A DNA stretch of 64,000 bases, taken from the NCBI RefSeq assembly GCF_019599505.1, contig NZ_RKLT01000001.1:992001-1056000 (forward strand), in the 5' to 3' direction. The notes under the pieces are model-generated. The model did no database searches and had not been told where the DNA came from. It saw nothing but the letters and a program-made list of their open reading frames with translations. The position numbers were made by a program, and so were the translations under genes. Positions within the stretch are counted from its first letter, which is position 1; each line of letters starts with the position of its first letter. Of the stretch, positions 43,390 through 51,106 are shown piece after piece. The DNA comes from Haloarcula nitratireducens. GTDB lineage: Archaea > Halobacteriota > Halobacteria > Halobacteriales > Haloarculaceae.

Positions 43390-43512
43390 ATGGGTCGGAG
43401 GGATTGTGAACCAGAGGCAGACGGTCGCTCACTGCGTTCGCGCTGCGACTGCCGAGGTTCAAATCCACCTCGTCAATATTCCTGCCGCTCGCGGTGTTGC
43501 TCGCGGCAGGAA
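43390..43512. repeat. Degenerate tRNA-Trp 3'-end copy plus stem-loop segment
   Basis: 43390-43412 repeats the tRNA-Trp 3' end (43513-43536) with two one-base differences. Its right part, ggattgtgaacc, pairs with GGTTCAAATCC at 43456-43466, enclosing inner arms GGCAG (43416-43420) and CTGCC (43449-43453). A further hairpin, CCTGCCGC (43481-43488) and GCGGCAGG (43503-43510), adjoins the mature tRNA end and could stop transcription. The arrangement matches the one beside tRNA-Lys. Confidence 0.65.
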
Positions 43513-43513
43513 A

Positions 43514-43694
43514 TGGGGTCGGAGGGATTTGAACCCCCGATCGGCTGATATCTCCGTCCTGTGCCTCGGAACTCCAGAGGGTCATCGTCGCGGACCGGTG
43601 ATCAGCCGGCCGCTCAGTATATCAGCCCTTGGAGTTTCGTCCCAGGCACGTGGCCTCTGGAGTCAGCCGCCTTCCCGGACTAGGCCACGACCCC
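43514..43694 (-). tRNA. tRNA-Trp (CCA) with a 107-base intron
   Basis: Exon 1 is 43657-43694: acceptor GGGGTCG, D arm, anticodon stem GCTGA, loop CTCCAG with anticodon CCA. Exon 2 is 43514-43549: stem TCAGC, variable loop CGATC, T arm with GGTTCAAATCC, acceptor CGACCCC and discriminator A; CCA is not encoded. The intron, 43550-43656, begins after position 37 and shows bulge-helix-bulge potential. It contains box-C-like CGATGA and several CTGA boxes with segments complementary to the anticodon region. This matches the haloarchaeal tRNA-Trp intron that guides 2'-O-methylation of its own precursor. Confidence 0.95.
43550..43656 (-). ncRNA. Intron of pre-tRNA-Trp, probable box C/D guide RNA
   Basis: 107 bases between exons. 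The intron contains CGATGA followed by cctctggagttcc, which can pair with the exon sequence around the anticodon, and CTGA boxes. In Haloferax and relatives, the tRNA-Trp intron is a C/D RNA directing methylation at C34 and U39 before splicing. That role is established for the family and inferred here. Confidence 0.7.
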
Positions 43695-43748
43695 GCACTC
43701 CGTCGTTTGAGCAGTTGCACTAAAGGGATTTCGATTGGCAGACGGCGG

Positions 43749-43976
43749 TCAGTCGCGGTCGACCTCGGACCAGTCGCAGTCCTGGCACTTGTAGCCGGTG
43801 ACGAACTCCATCGCGGAGGGCATGTACCCCACTTCGAGGACGTTGCCGCCGCACTCCGGGCACTCGCGGTCGGCGTCCTCGATCGGTTCGGCGTCCATGA
43901 CACTCTCTCCCTCGACGAGTTCGGCGAGGCTCTCGGGAGTCTGCATTCGCCCTTGCACGACGCGGTTGTCGGCCAT
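43749..43976 (-). CDS. DUF5795-like small zinc-ribbon protein
   Basis: 75-residue protein MADNRVVQGRMQTPESLAEL with a C-terminal zinc ribbon RECPECGGNV ... YKCQDCDWSEV (C-x2-C twice, about 20 residues apart). It resembles the haloarchaeal DUF5795 family as I recall it. It is encoded 39 bases downstream of the DUF5794-like membrane protein gene on the same strand and ends about 55 bases before tRNA-Trp. Function unknown; the ribbon suggests nucleic acid or protein binding. Confidence 0.8.
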   Translation of the reverse strand: MADNRVVQGRMQTPESLAELVEGESVMDAEPIEDADRECPECGGNVLEVGYMPSAMEFVTGYKCQDCDWSEVDRD

Positions 43977-44015
43977 GTCGAATCCGCCGGGCGTGAGAGT
44001 CCTAAGCCTTCCCGT

Positions 44016-44903
44016 TCAGAGCCACGGGGCGCGCTCCTGATTGGCGTCGTACTCGACGGTCTCGCCCTCGTCGGTCTGCTCGTCGGCGGCGACGCCCTGA
44101 GAGGCACCGCCGTCGGCGAAGGCGGCCGTCAGGTCCACCGCGTCGGGGCGGTACTCGCTGTGGCGCTCGCGGGCGTTGTCCGGGTCGAACGAGAGGAGGG
44201 CGGTGACGGCCAACGCGGCGAGCGCGACCGGCGCGTCCGTGGGGACCAGTCCGAGCACGGAGAGCGCGAGGATGCCGAGCGCGACGGCGCTCCCGAAGCG
44301 GAAGCGGTCGATGTCGACGGCGTTGCGGAGCCACGGGCTGGCCAGCGCGACGAGGAGCGCGAACCCGACGCCGACGCCGGCGGTGGCCGCGGCGCGGGCG
44401 AGCATCTCGGGGTTGGCCTCGACGACCAGCGTCGCGCCGGACGGGTCGACGCTGGCGAGCAGGCCGAGGCCGACGATGACCGCCGGTCGCGGCAGTATCT
44501 CGCCGATCCGAGCGCTCGCGGTCTGGGCGGCGATGGCGAGGATGACGATGCCGGCGAACCGCTGGAAGACGGGGAGCTGGACGACGCCGGCGATCGTCGG
44601 TGCGATAGCCGCTTCGACGACCGCGAGCGGCACGAGGACGGCCCCGATGAGGAGCACCGCTCGGGCCTGTTCGCGGGGACCGCCCTCCATCTCGGCCAGC
44701 ACGACGGCGACCATCGCGGACCCGCCGAAGACCAGCAGGCCGACTTCGAGCATGCCGGTCCACGTCGAGAGCGCGCCGGCGAGGACGAGCACCGGGAAGA
44801 TACCGTCGACTAACGGCAGGGCCATGACAGTCGCTAACAGTCGGCCGCCGCGACCGACCCGCCGCTCGATGTCGAGGGCGACCGGGTGTCTGGAGCTGCT
44901 CAT
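44016..44903 (-). CDS. DUF5794-like membrane protein
   Basis: Membrane protein of 295 residues with eight or so helices, starting MSSSRHPVALDIERRVGRGG and containing GIFPVLVLAGALSTWTGMLE and VDPSGATLVVEANPEMLARA. The last 65 residues are cytosolic and charged (FDPDNARERHSEYRPDAVDL), ending EYDANQERAPWL. It resembles the haloarchaeal DUF5794 family from memory, typically found beside DUF5795, as here. No transport signature was recognised. Function unknown. Confidence 0.8.
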   Translation of the reverse strand: MSSSRHPVALDIERRVGRGGRLLATVMALPLVDGIFPVLVLAGALSTWTGMLEVGLLVFGGSAMVAVVLAEMEGGPREQARAVLLIGAVLVPLAVVEAAIAPTIAGVVQLPVFQRFAGIVILAIAAQTASARIGEILPRPAVIVGLGLLASVDPSGATLVVEANPEMLARAAATAGVGVGFALLVALASPWLRNAVDIDRFRFGSAVALGILALSVLGLVPTDAPVALAALAVTALLSFDPDNARERHSEYRPDAVDLTAAFADGGASQGVAADEQTDEGETVEYDANQERAPWL

Positions 44904-45275
44904 CTAGTGGGCGAGTCGGGGATATCCCGGTACCCGGTGGGTGTCTCTTACGTCGTCCCGAGAGCCGCGGACACACCGTTTCTGCTTGTCGAACCCACCC
45001 TGAAATGTATTCTCAGCCGCCGTCGAGCACAGCGCTTGCCGGTCGGTGGCCACAGAGGTGGGTTCGAAGGGACACATATCTGTAACTATCTTTCAGTAGA
45101 GTATTAAACGTTGTGTGAGAAACGCCCCCACACCCCGTGAAACGTGCGAAACAGCCACATCGAACTGGACAACTGTGTCGATGCGGGGGGTTTTGCTGAA
45201 CACCCTCGTATGTCAGCGAACCCCACTCCTGGCGAGTCTCGCAACGTTTTTCCCCGGCCGTACTGGACGGTTTAC
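44904..45275. other. Non-coding region upstream of guaB
   Basis: 372 bases without a convincing gene. A TATA-like tattaaa at 45102-45108 and a T-run at 45246-45251 could serve two promoters. The latter is 25-30 bases before the guaB ATG and fits a leaderless transcript. The former could start a leader of about 140 bases. I see no known riboswitch fold or inverted repeat of note. Confidence 0.45.
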
Positions 45276-46760
45276 ATGGCGAACGATTCCGAGCCCTTCT
45301 CAGAGAAGCTCCGCGTTCCGGAGGCGTTGACCTTCGACGACGTACTGCTGCGACCGAAGGAGTCCCGCGTCGAACCCGACGAGGCAGACACCGCGACACG
45401 CGTCTCGAAGAGCGTGCAGCTCAACGTCCCCGTGCTGACGGCGGCGATGGACACCGTCACCGAGAGCGACATGGCGATCGCCATGGCCCGACAGGGCGGC
45501 CTCGGCGTCCTCCACCGCAACATGGACGCGGACGAGATGGCCGCCGAGATCGAGCGCATCAAGCGCGCCGACGAGCTCATCATCCGCGACGTCGTCACCG
45601 CCAGTCCCGAGCAGACGGTGCGAGAGGTCGACGAGATGATGGAGCGAGCGGGCGTCTCCGGCGCGCCCGTCGTCGACGAAGCGAACAACGAAGTGCTCGG
45701 CGTCATCTCCGGGACCGACATCCGCCCGTACCTCGAAGTCGGCGAGTCCGACGCGGTCACCGAGGCCATGACCGACGAGGTCGTCACGGCCCCCGAGGAC
45801 GTGAGCCCCCGCGAGGCGCTCGAACTGATGTACGACCACAAGATTGAGCGCGTCCCCATCGTCGACGACGGCAACCGGCTCGTCGGACTCGTGACGATGA
45901 AGGGCGTCCTCCAGCGCCGCGAGTACGACGAGGCCGCCCGCGACGACGACGGCAAACTCCGCGCCGGGGCCGCCGTCGGCCCGTTCGAGGTCGACCGCGC
46001 CCAGATCGCCGACGAGGCCGGCGCGGACATCCTCTTCATCGACTGCGCCCACGCGCACAACGCCAACGTCATCGACAGCGCCCGCGAGATAAAGGCCGAG
46101 GTCGACGCCGACGTCGTCGTCGGCAACATCGGCACCCGCGAGGCCGCGGAAGCCGTCGTCGACTTCGCCGACGGCGTCAAGGTCGGCATCGGCCCCGGCT
46201 CGATCTGTACGACGCGCGTCGTCACCGGGTCCGGGATGCCCCAGATCTCCGCGGTCGCACAGGTCGCAGACGTGGCCAGCAAGCGGGACGTGCCCGTCAT
46301 CGCCGACGGCGGCATCCGCTACTCCGGCGACGCCATCAAGGCCATCGCCGCCGGTGCCGACGCGGTGATGCTCGGGTCGTACTTCGCCGGCACGGACGAG
46401 GCACCGGGCCGCGTCATCACGATGAACGGCAAGAAGTACAAGCAGTACCGCGGGATGGGCAGCGTCGGCGCGATGAACGAGGGCGGCGGCGAGCGCTACC
46501 TCAAGGAGGACGACGAGAACGAGGAGTACGTCCCCGAGGGCGTCGAGGCCGCGACGCCGTACAAGGGGTCGCTCGAATCCGAGCTCCACCAGCTCGTCGG
46601 CGGGATGCAGTCCGGCATGGGCTACGTCGGTGCCGAGACGATCCCGGAGTTCAAGGAGCGCTCCGAGTTCGTCCGCGTCTCCGCGGCGGGCCAGCAGGAG
46701 AGCCACCCCCACGACGTGATGATTACCGACGAAGCGCCCAACTACAGCCCCGAGAGCTAA
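45276..46760 (+). CDS. guaB: Inosine-5'-monophosphate dehydrogenase
   Basis: NAD-dependent oxidation of IMP to XMP, the committed step of GMP synthesis. The 494-residue (beta/alpha)8 barrel begins [20 protein letters not shown]. Two CBS domains interrupt it (about 95-215: [20 protein letters not shown] and [20 protein letters not shown]). The active-site Cys lies in [17 protein letters not shown], and the mobile flap in [18 protein letters not shown]. Length and domain order are normal. The start at 45276 agrees with the family N-terminus and a T-rich promoter box; an in-frame ATG upstream (45144) is not supported. Confidence 0.96.
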   Translation: MANDSEPFSEKLRVPEALTFDDVLLRPKESRVEPDEADTATRVSKSVQLNVPVLTAAMDTVTESDMAIAMARQGGLGVLHRNMDADEMAAEIERIKRADELIIRDVVTASPEQTVREVDEMMERAGVSGAPVVDEANNEVLGVISGTDIRPYLEVGESDAVTEAMTDEVVTAPEDVSPREALELMYDHKIERVPIVDDGNRLVGLVTMKGVLQRREYDEAARDDDGKLRAGAAVGPFEVDRAQIADEAGADILFIDCAHAHNANVIDSAREIKAEVDADVVVGNIGTREAAEAVVDFADGVKVGIGPGSICTTRVVTGSGMPQISAVAQVADVASKRDVPVIADGGIRYSGDAIKAIAAGADAVMLGSYFAGTDEAPGRVITMNGKKYKQYRGMGSVGAMNEGGGERYLKEDDENEEYVPEGVEAATPYKGSLESELHQLVGGMQSGMGYVGAETIPEFKERSEFVRVSAAGQQESHPHDVMITDEAPNYSPES

Positions 46761-46814
46761 CTGGGCTCGCCTTCCGGCGGTTCGTCCCGACCGCTCGAAT
46801 CGTTCTCGAATCGT

Positions 46815-47039
46815 TCAGTCGTAGTACTCCTCGTCCAGCGGCAGGTCTACGTCTACCTCGGTCACGGACTCGACGGGCGCGGTCAGCGCCAGCGTCTCGC
46901 TACACTCCGGACAGACCGTCGCCACCTCGAGGTAGAGGCGGTCGTCGCGCTCGTAGATGTCCAGTACGTCCGAGTCCGCGGGATAGAGGTACTCGACCGA
47001 CACGTCGTGTTCGTGGTCGCTGACGTATTCGTGAGACAT
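46815..47039 (-). CDS. Small acidic protein with a C-x2-C site
   Basis: Protein of 74 residues starting MSHEYVSDHEHDVSVEYLYP and having VCPECSETLALT and an acidic tail PLDEEYYD. There is only one Cys pair, so zinc would need His partners or dimerisation; HEHDVS near the N-terminus could supply them. It is convergent with guaB (54 bases between stops) and divergent from the acetyltransferase gene. No family recognised. Confidence 0.7.
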   Translation of the reverse strand: MSHEYVSDHEHDVSVEYLYPADSDVLDIYERDDRLYLEVATVCPECSETLALTAPVESVTEVDVDLPLDEEYYD

Positions 47040-47134
47040 GCAACTACACGTTGTCTCGCCAACAGATAGGTGTTTCCGGCGAGCGCGGTCCGCCGAGCGC
47101 AAGATACTCCCTGAACGGCGGGATACAGTGGTCC

Positions 47135-47572
47135 ATGACCACCTACGACTGTTACGTCGGCTCCGAGGCGGCGCTCGGCGACCGAGCCCGGTCGGTTCGC
47201 CGAACCGTCTTCATCGAGGAGCAGGGCGTCTCCGAGGCCGAGGAGATGGACGACAAGGACGACGTCGCCACGCACGTTCTGTTGACAGAGGGCGACGAGC
47301 CGGTGGCGACCGCTCGCCTCCGACTCGTCGGAGAGGCGACTGCGAAGGTCGAACGGGTCGCCGTCCTCGCCGACTACCGCGGCGAGGGACTGGGCGTCCG
47401 CGTGATGGACGCCGTCGAGACAGTGGCCGTGGACCGCGGCGCGACCGACGCGAAACTACACGGGCAGACACAGGTGCGAGGGTTCTACGAGCGTCTCGGC
47501 TACGAAGCCGTCGGCGAGGAGTTCGAAGAAGCGGGGATTCCGCACGTCGAGATGGTGAAACCCCTCGACTGA
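47135..47572 (+). CDS. GNAT-family N-acetyltransferase
   Basis: Acetyl-CoA-dependent acetyltransferase of 145 residues. The fold begins MTTYDCYVGSEAALGDR with FIEEQGVSEAEEMDDKDD. The acetyl-CoA loop is AVLADYRGEGLGVRVM, and the C-terminal part LHGQTQVRGFYERLGYEAVG is the usual last GNAT helix and strand. It is similar to the ElaA-type/YjcF branch (IEEQGV motif). Substrate unknown. The ATG at 47135 is used because the upstream frame to 47051 has no GNAT features. Confidence 0.9.
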   Translation: MTTYDCYVGSEAALGDRARSVRRTVFIEEQGVSEAEEMDDKDDVATHVLLTEGDEPVATARLRLVGEATAKVERVAVLADYRGEGLGVRVMDAVETVAVDRGATDAKLHGQTQVRGFYERLGYEAVGEEFEEAGIPHVEMVKPLD

Positions 47573-47578
47573 GCGGGA

Positions 47579-47815
47579 TTATTCGCGGCCGACGACGAGA
47601 TAGATGACGATCACGAGGAAACCGGGGACGAGCCCGATAAAGAACCCCAGCGCGGTCAGGACGGCCCAGAGGGCCGCGTTATCGTTCCCGCGGCTCTGCG
47701 CGTCGTTGTACACCCAGTAGGTTGCACCGACGAGAATCACCAGCCCGATGACGAAGATGAACAGAATGATGAGTAGTTCCGGTGCGCCCGGCATCTGGAG
47801 GAGGGGCAACGTCAT
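47579..47815 (-). CDS. Small membrane protein with two helices
   Basis: 78-residue protein starting MTLPLLQMPGAPELLIILFI, with helices at about 15-37 and 52-74, and a polar connector YNDAQSRGNDNAALWAV. It resembles the short phospholipase-D-nuclease N-terminal-like family (DUF with W-x-Y-N-D-A-Q), which are predicted membrane anchors. It is convergent with the acetyltransferase gene, with six bases between stops. Function unknown. Confidence 0.8.
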   Translation of the reverse strand: MTLPLLQMPGAPELLIILFIFVIGLVILVGATYWVYNDAQSRGNDNAALWAVLTALGFFIGLVPGFLVIVIYLVVGRE

Positions 47816-47971
47816 ACGTCGGTCCACTCAAGAGAGGAGTAAATCCTTTCTGGTGGCAGAACCTGACACGTTCGCCCGGGATAGACCGGTCAACGGGCGA
47901 AAGCGTCGGCGGTCGCGCTCCGAGTAGTTCGAACTCGCACTCGATTCGGTTTCGCTACGTATTGAGACCGC

Positions 47972-48076
47972 TTACTGAGCTTCCGCCGTCGAGATCGGCG
48001 ATTCGCCGCAGTCGACACAGACGTATCGGTCGTCTACTCGCTGGACTACCGGCGCGTTGCAGGATATGCACTTCAT
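47972..48076 (-). CDS. Micro zinc-ribbon protein, 34 residues
   Basis: A very short gene whose product starts MKCISCNAPVVQRVDD and continues YVCVDCGESPISTAEAQ. Two C-x2-C pairs 15 residues apart form a complete zinc ribbon, as in rubredoxin-like or ribosomal-type ribbons. The ATG lies in a 550-base stretch without larger genes. Codon use and two intact Cys pairs support a real protein, but there is no independent proof. Such micro-ribbons are known in haloarchaea, mostly of unknown role. Confidence 0.6.
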   Translation of the reverse strand: MKCISCNAPVVQRVDDRYVCVDCGESPISTAEAQ

Positions 48077-48201
48077 CTGGGCACTTCGCGCGGATCGTGG
48101 ATAGCTTCCCATACGGCGATTTTACCCCCGAGTTCGCATGAGCCCCCTGCTTGCGCTTGCTGTCATTGGAGAGACAGACCGGCCGCGGTAAACGACGTAG
48201 G

Positions 48202-48372
48202 GAAGCGGGTCGGAAGGGACTGAGCAAACGCTACGCGTTTGCGAAGGTCGAAAGACGCCTGTGGCGTCTTTCGGTATTTGAACTACCTGCACGTCGCTCG
48301 CTTTCGCTCGCTCGTGCCATCGTTCAAATCCTCCGTAGCCGCGTCGCTCCTCACGAAGTGTTCGGGCAGAAG
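48202..48372. repeat. Degenerate tRNA-Lys 3'-end copy split by hairpins, with T-arm-derived inverted arms
   Basis: 48202-48219 resembles the tRNA-Lys 3' end (48369-48387) at all but one position. It then breaks into two strong hairpins: GCAAACGC/GCGTTTGC (48224-48242) and CGAAAGACGCC/GGCGTCTTTCG (48249-48273), each with a three-base loop. The tRNA-like sequence seems to resume as ATTTGAAC (48276-48283), which pairs with GTTCAAAT (48322-48329) and encloses GCACG/CGTGC arms (48289-48293, 48313-48317). It looks like a palindromic insertion inside a duplicated attachment site. Confidence 0.65.
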
Positions 48373-48446
48373 CGGGCCGGAAGGGATTTGAACCCTCGAC
48401 CGACGGCTTAAGAGGCCGTCGCTCTGCCAGACTGAGCTACCGGCCC
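48373..48446 (-). tRNA. tRNA-Lys (CTT)
   Basis: 74 bases with no intron. Acceptor GGGCCGG pairs with CCGGCCC, the D arm is AGCTCAGTCTGGCAGAGC, the anticodon stem ACGGC/GCCGT holds loop CTCTTAA with anticodon CTT, and the T arm is GAGGGTTCAAATCCCTT. The discriminator is G, and CCA is not encoded. It is followed on the 3' side by the degenerate copy of its own end. Confidence 0.95.
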
Positions 48447-48566
48447 TGCACACACAGGTTGCGGGGGGCTTTGTAAATACGTTTCCTTTCGAATCGGGAG
48501 ACACCGGCGGCTCGCCCGGTCTGCGAGCGGCATTCCGGGGCCGCAGTCACGGTGGCAGAGACGGTG

Positions 48567-48575
48567 TGATATAAG
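48567..48575 (+). promoter_or_regulatory. TATA box of the RCK-DHH gene
   Basis: The sequence tgatataag, centred 30 bases before the ATG at 48601, supports that start over ATG codons at 48625 and 48634. The spacing is that of a leaderless haloarchaeal transcript. Confidence 0.65.
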
Positions 48576-48600
48576 TGTGTGCCGGCCACATCAAGAGCTA

Positions 48601-50061
48601 ATGAGTGCAGCCAGCGGCATTACGATGGCCTCGATGTCTACGTACGCCATCCTGGGGTGTGGGAGCGTTGGCCACGCCGTGGCGGAGGAACTCGTCGACG
48701 AGGGGAAAGACGTCCTCATCCTCGACGCGGACGACGGCCGAGTAGAGGCGCTGCGCGACCAGGACCTCAACGCACAGCAGGCCGACATCCGCGAGCCCGA
48801 CGTCGTCGAGACGCTGCGCGATCGCGACGTCGTCCTCATCATGTCCTCGGACGTCGACGCCAACGCCGAGGCCGTCGAGAACATCCGGAACGCCGACGGC
48901 GAGCAGTTCGTCGTCGCCCGCGCCGACGACCCGGTATCGGGCGACGAACTCACCGAGTTGGGAGCCGACGTGGTCATCAACCCCTCGACGGTCATCGCCG
49001 ACTCGGCGCTCCGGGCGCTCGAAACCGGCGAGTTGGAGTTCAAGGCGTCGCAGCTGAGCGACGTCATCGACGCCACCGAAGATAGGATGGCGATTCTCAT
49101 CCACCGCTCGCCCGACCCGGACTCCATCGCGTCGGCCGCTGCGCTTCGAGCCATCGCGGAGAGCCGCGACGTCGAGGCGGACATCATCTACGAGGGCGAG
49201 ATCGGCCATCAGGAGAACCGGGCGTTCGTGAACTTGCTCGGTATCGAACTCGCCTCGCGGGAGTCCGTCGACTTGACCGACTACGACACGTTCGCGCTGG
49301 TCGACGTGGCGAAGGGCGGCGAGCCGGACGTCGACAGCGTCGACGTCATCATCGACCACTACGAGCACGAGGACGAACACGACGCCACGTTCTCGGACAT
49401 CCGGCCGAACGTCTCGGCCACCTCGACCATCCTGACGAAGTACATCCAGGAGCTCGATCTCACGCTGGACCAGACCGTCGCCACCGCCCTGCTGTACGGC
49501 ATTCGCGCCGAGACGCTGGACTTCAAGCGCGACACGACGCCGGCGGACCTGACCGCCGCGGCGTACCTGTATCCGTTCGCGGACCACGACACGCTCGAAC
49601 AGGTCGAGTCGCCGTCGATGAGCCCGGAGACGCTCGACGTCCTCGCCGAGGCCATCCGGAACCGCGAGGTGCAGGGGAGTCACCTCGTCTCGAACGCCGG
49701 GTTCATCCGGGACCGCGACGCGCTCTCACAGGCCGCACAGCACCTCCTCAACCTCGAAGGCATCACGACGACGGCCGTCTTCGCCATCGCCGACGACACC
49801 ATCTACCTGGCGGCCCGGTCGAAGGACATCCGCATGAACATCGGGAAAGTCCTCGCCGACGCCTTCGGCGAGATGGGCGAGACGGCGGGTCACTCGACGG
49901 ACGCCAGCGTCGAGATTCCGCTCGGCATCTTCACCGGGCTGGAGACGAACGACGACAACCGCGATACGTTACTCGAGCTCACGGAAGAGGCGGTCAAGCG
50001 AAAACTGTTCGAAGCGATGGGCGTCGATAGTTCGAGCGGCGAGGGAACGAACGGGAGTTAG
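48601..50061 (+). CDS. RCK (TrkA-N)-DHH-DHHA1 fusion phosphoesterase
   Basis: Cytosolic protein of 486 residues joining a nucleotide-binding RCK_N domain to a DHH phosphoesterase. RCK: Rossmann GCGSVG at 19-24, with VLILDADDGRVEAL after it. DHH: LIHRSPDPDSIASAAAL (about 166-182), LVDVAKGG with Asp235, and DHYEHE (252-257), the motif giving the family its name, here DHY. DHHA1: GSHLVSNAGFIRDRDALSQ. Relatives hydrolyse c-di-AMP, pApA or nanoRNA. The fused RCK domain could sense NAD(H) or a nucleotide and thereby couple it to second-messenger turnover or K+ control. It ends four bases into the PRC-barrel gene's stop (convergent overlap). Confidence 0.9.
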   Translation: MSAASGITMASMSTYAILGCGSVGHAVAEELVDEGKDVLILDADDGRVEALRDQDLNAQQADIREPDVVETLRDRDVVLIMSSDVDANAEAVENIRNADGEQFVVARADDPVSGDELTELGADVVINPSTVIADSALRALETGELEFKASQLSDVIDATEDRMAILIHRSPDPDSIASAAALRAIAESRDVEADIIYEGEIGHQENRAFVNLLGIELASRESVDLTDYDTFALVDVAKGGEPDVDSVDVIIDHYEHEDEHDATFSDIRPNVSATSTILTKYIQELDLTLDQTVATALLYGIRAETLDFKRDTTPADLTAAAYLYPFADHDTLEQVESPSMSPETLDVLAEAIRNREVQGSHLVSNAGFIRDRDALSQAAQHLLNLEGITTTAVFAIADDTIYLAARSKDIRMNIGKVLADAFGEMGETAGHSTDASVEIPLGIFTGLETNDDNRDTLLELTEEAVKRKLFEAMGVDSSSGEGTNGS

Positions 50062-50363
50062 GCCGCGACCTCTTCTTCGTCTTCCTCGGCGTCGGTCTGG
50101 TGGAGGCGTTCGACGACGTCGTTGATGATGATGACGTCGCCGACGGCCTGCACCCAGCGGTAGGGGACGATGACGCCGCGGGCGGACTGGGTCTCGGCGT
50201 CGAACAGCTCGGTGTTCAGCTGATACAGCGCCAGCCCCGTGATCTCGTGCCGGTCGAGGTCCAGCCGGAGGTCCTCGACCTCGCCGACGAAGACCCCGTT
50301 GTTCGAGTAGACCTCGCGCCCGACGAGCGTGGTTATCTCCTGTGGAATGCTCTCCTTATCCAT
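50058..50363 (-). CDS. PRC-barrel domain protein
   Basis: Small protein of 101 residues: MDKESIPQEITTLVGREVYS, GVFVGEVEDLRLDLDRHEIT and a final VIVPYRWVQAVGDVIIINDV, the beta-barrel first seen in photosynthetic reaction-centre H subunits and RimM. An acidic tail follows. Archaeal single PRC-barrel proteins are linked to RNA processing or the division machinery (CdpA/CdpB-type proteins contain such domains). No more precise role can be given. Its stop overlaps the RCK-DHH gene stop by four bases in convergent orientation. Confidence 0.9.
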   Translation of the reverse strand: MDKESIPQEITTLVGREVYSNNGVFVGEVEDLRLDLDRHEITGLALYQLNTELFDAETQSARGVIVPYRWVQAVGDVIIINDVVERLHQTDAEEDEEEVAA

Positions 50364-50516
50364 ACGCCTGTGCTGGAGCGGGCGGGTCTTAAAGCTTCAT
50401 TGCGCCGCGCGACTACCGCCGCGGCGCGGGACCAGCGCGTCGCCGATCGGTCGCGTTAGCCACACTAACCGAAAGACGCGAGAGGCTTTTCACCGGACCG
50501 CCCTTAGAGAGGGGCG

Positions 50517-50942
50517 ATGACAGAGGTCGCCACCGCAATCGACGTTCCCGCGACGCCGGCTACGGTCTGGGACGTACTGACCGACGTCTCCGCGTATCCC
50601 CGCTGGAACACGCTGCTCTCGGTGCGCGGCGAGTTCGCCGTCGGCGAAACGGTCGACGCGAGGCTCTCGGTCCCCGGACTGCCGACGGTGTCGTTCTCCC
50701 CGGAGGTCACGGTCGTCGACCCGCAGCGAGAACTCAGCTGGCAGTCGACGCTGTTCGGCGTCGACGCCGAGCACCGGTTCCTGCTCGAACCGACGACCGG
50801 CGGCGACTGTCGGTTCGTCCAGCGAGAGACCGTCGACGGTCCCCTCGCGGCCCGTCTCGTCGACCGGTTCGACCGGCGACTGGTCCGCGGGTTCGAGCAG
50901 ATGAACGTCGGTCTCCGCCGACGCGCGACCGAACTTCAGTAG
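50517..50942 (+). CDS. SRPBCC-family (START-like) protein
   Basis: 141-residue protein with a single helix-grip fold: MTEVATAIDVPATPATVWDVLTDV, PRWNTLLSVRGEFAVGETV, PELSW-like strand RELSWQSTLFGVDAEHRFLL and a long C-terminal helix. It belongs to the polyketide-cyclase/dehydrase-type branch; these bind hydrophobic ligands such as lipids or isoprenoids. A pyrimidine-rich ggctttt box at 50484-50490, about 30 bases before the ATG, could be the promoter. It stands alone. Ligand unknown. Confidence 0.88.
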   Translation: MTEVATAIDVPATPATVWDVLTDVSAYPRWNTLLSVRGEFAVGETVDARLSVPGLPTVSFSPEVTVVDPQRELSWQSTLFGVDAEHRFLLEPTTGGDCRFVQRETVDGPLAARLVDRFDRRLVRGFEQMNVGLRRRATELQ

Positions 50943-51106
50943 CCGGGCGCGGACGGCTCGAACGAGCCGGGTGGACCATGAAACGCCCGGCGGTTCGTCT
51001 CGTTTAGCGGTCACCGGCAGTCTTTCTCGACGCTCTCAGAACCGTTATAAACCTACTCTGTTCGGACTGCCGCAACGCTCATCACTGTAGTGACAACAGT
51101 GAACGT

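Noticed and set aside
43376..43723. Plus-strand open frame crossing tRNA-Trp
   Set aside because: It runs through the antisense of the tRNA and its palindromic debris and shows no protein family features.
48290..48320. Repeated gctcgc units beside tRNA-Lys as a CRISPR-like or tandem repeat array
   Set aside because: Only a few short irregular units exist, with no spacers and no cas genes.
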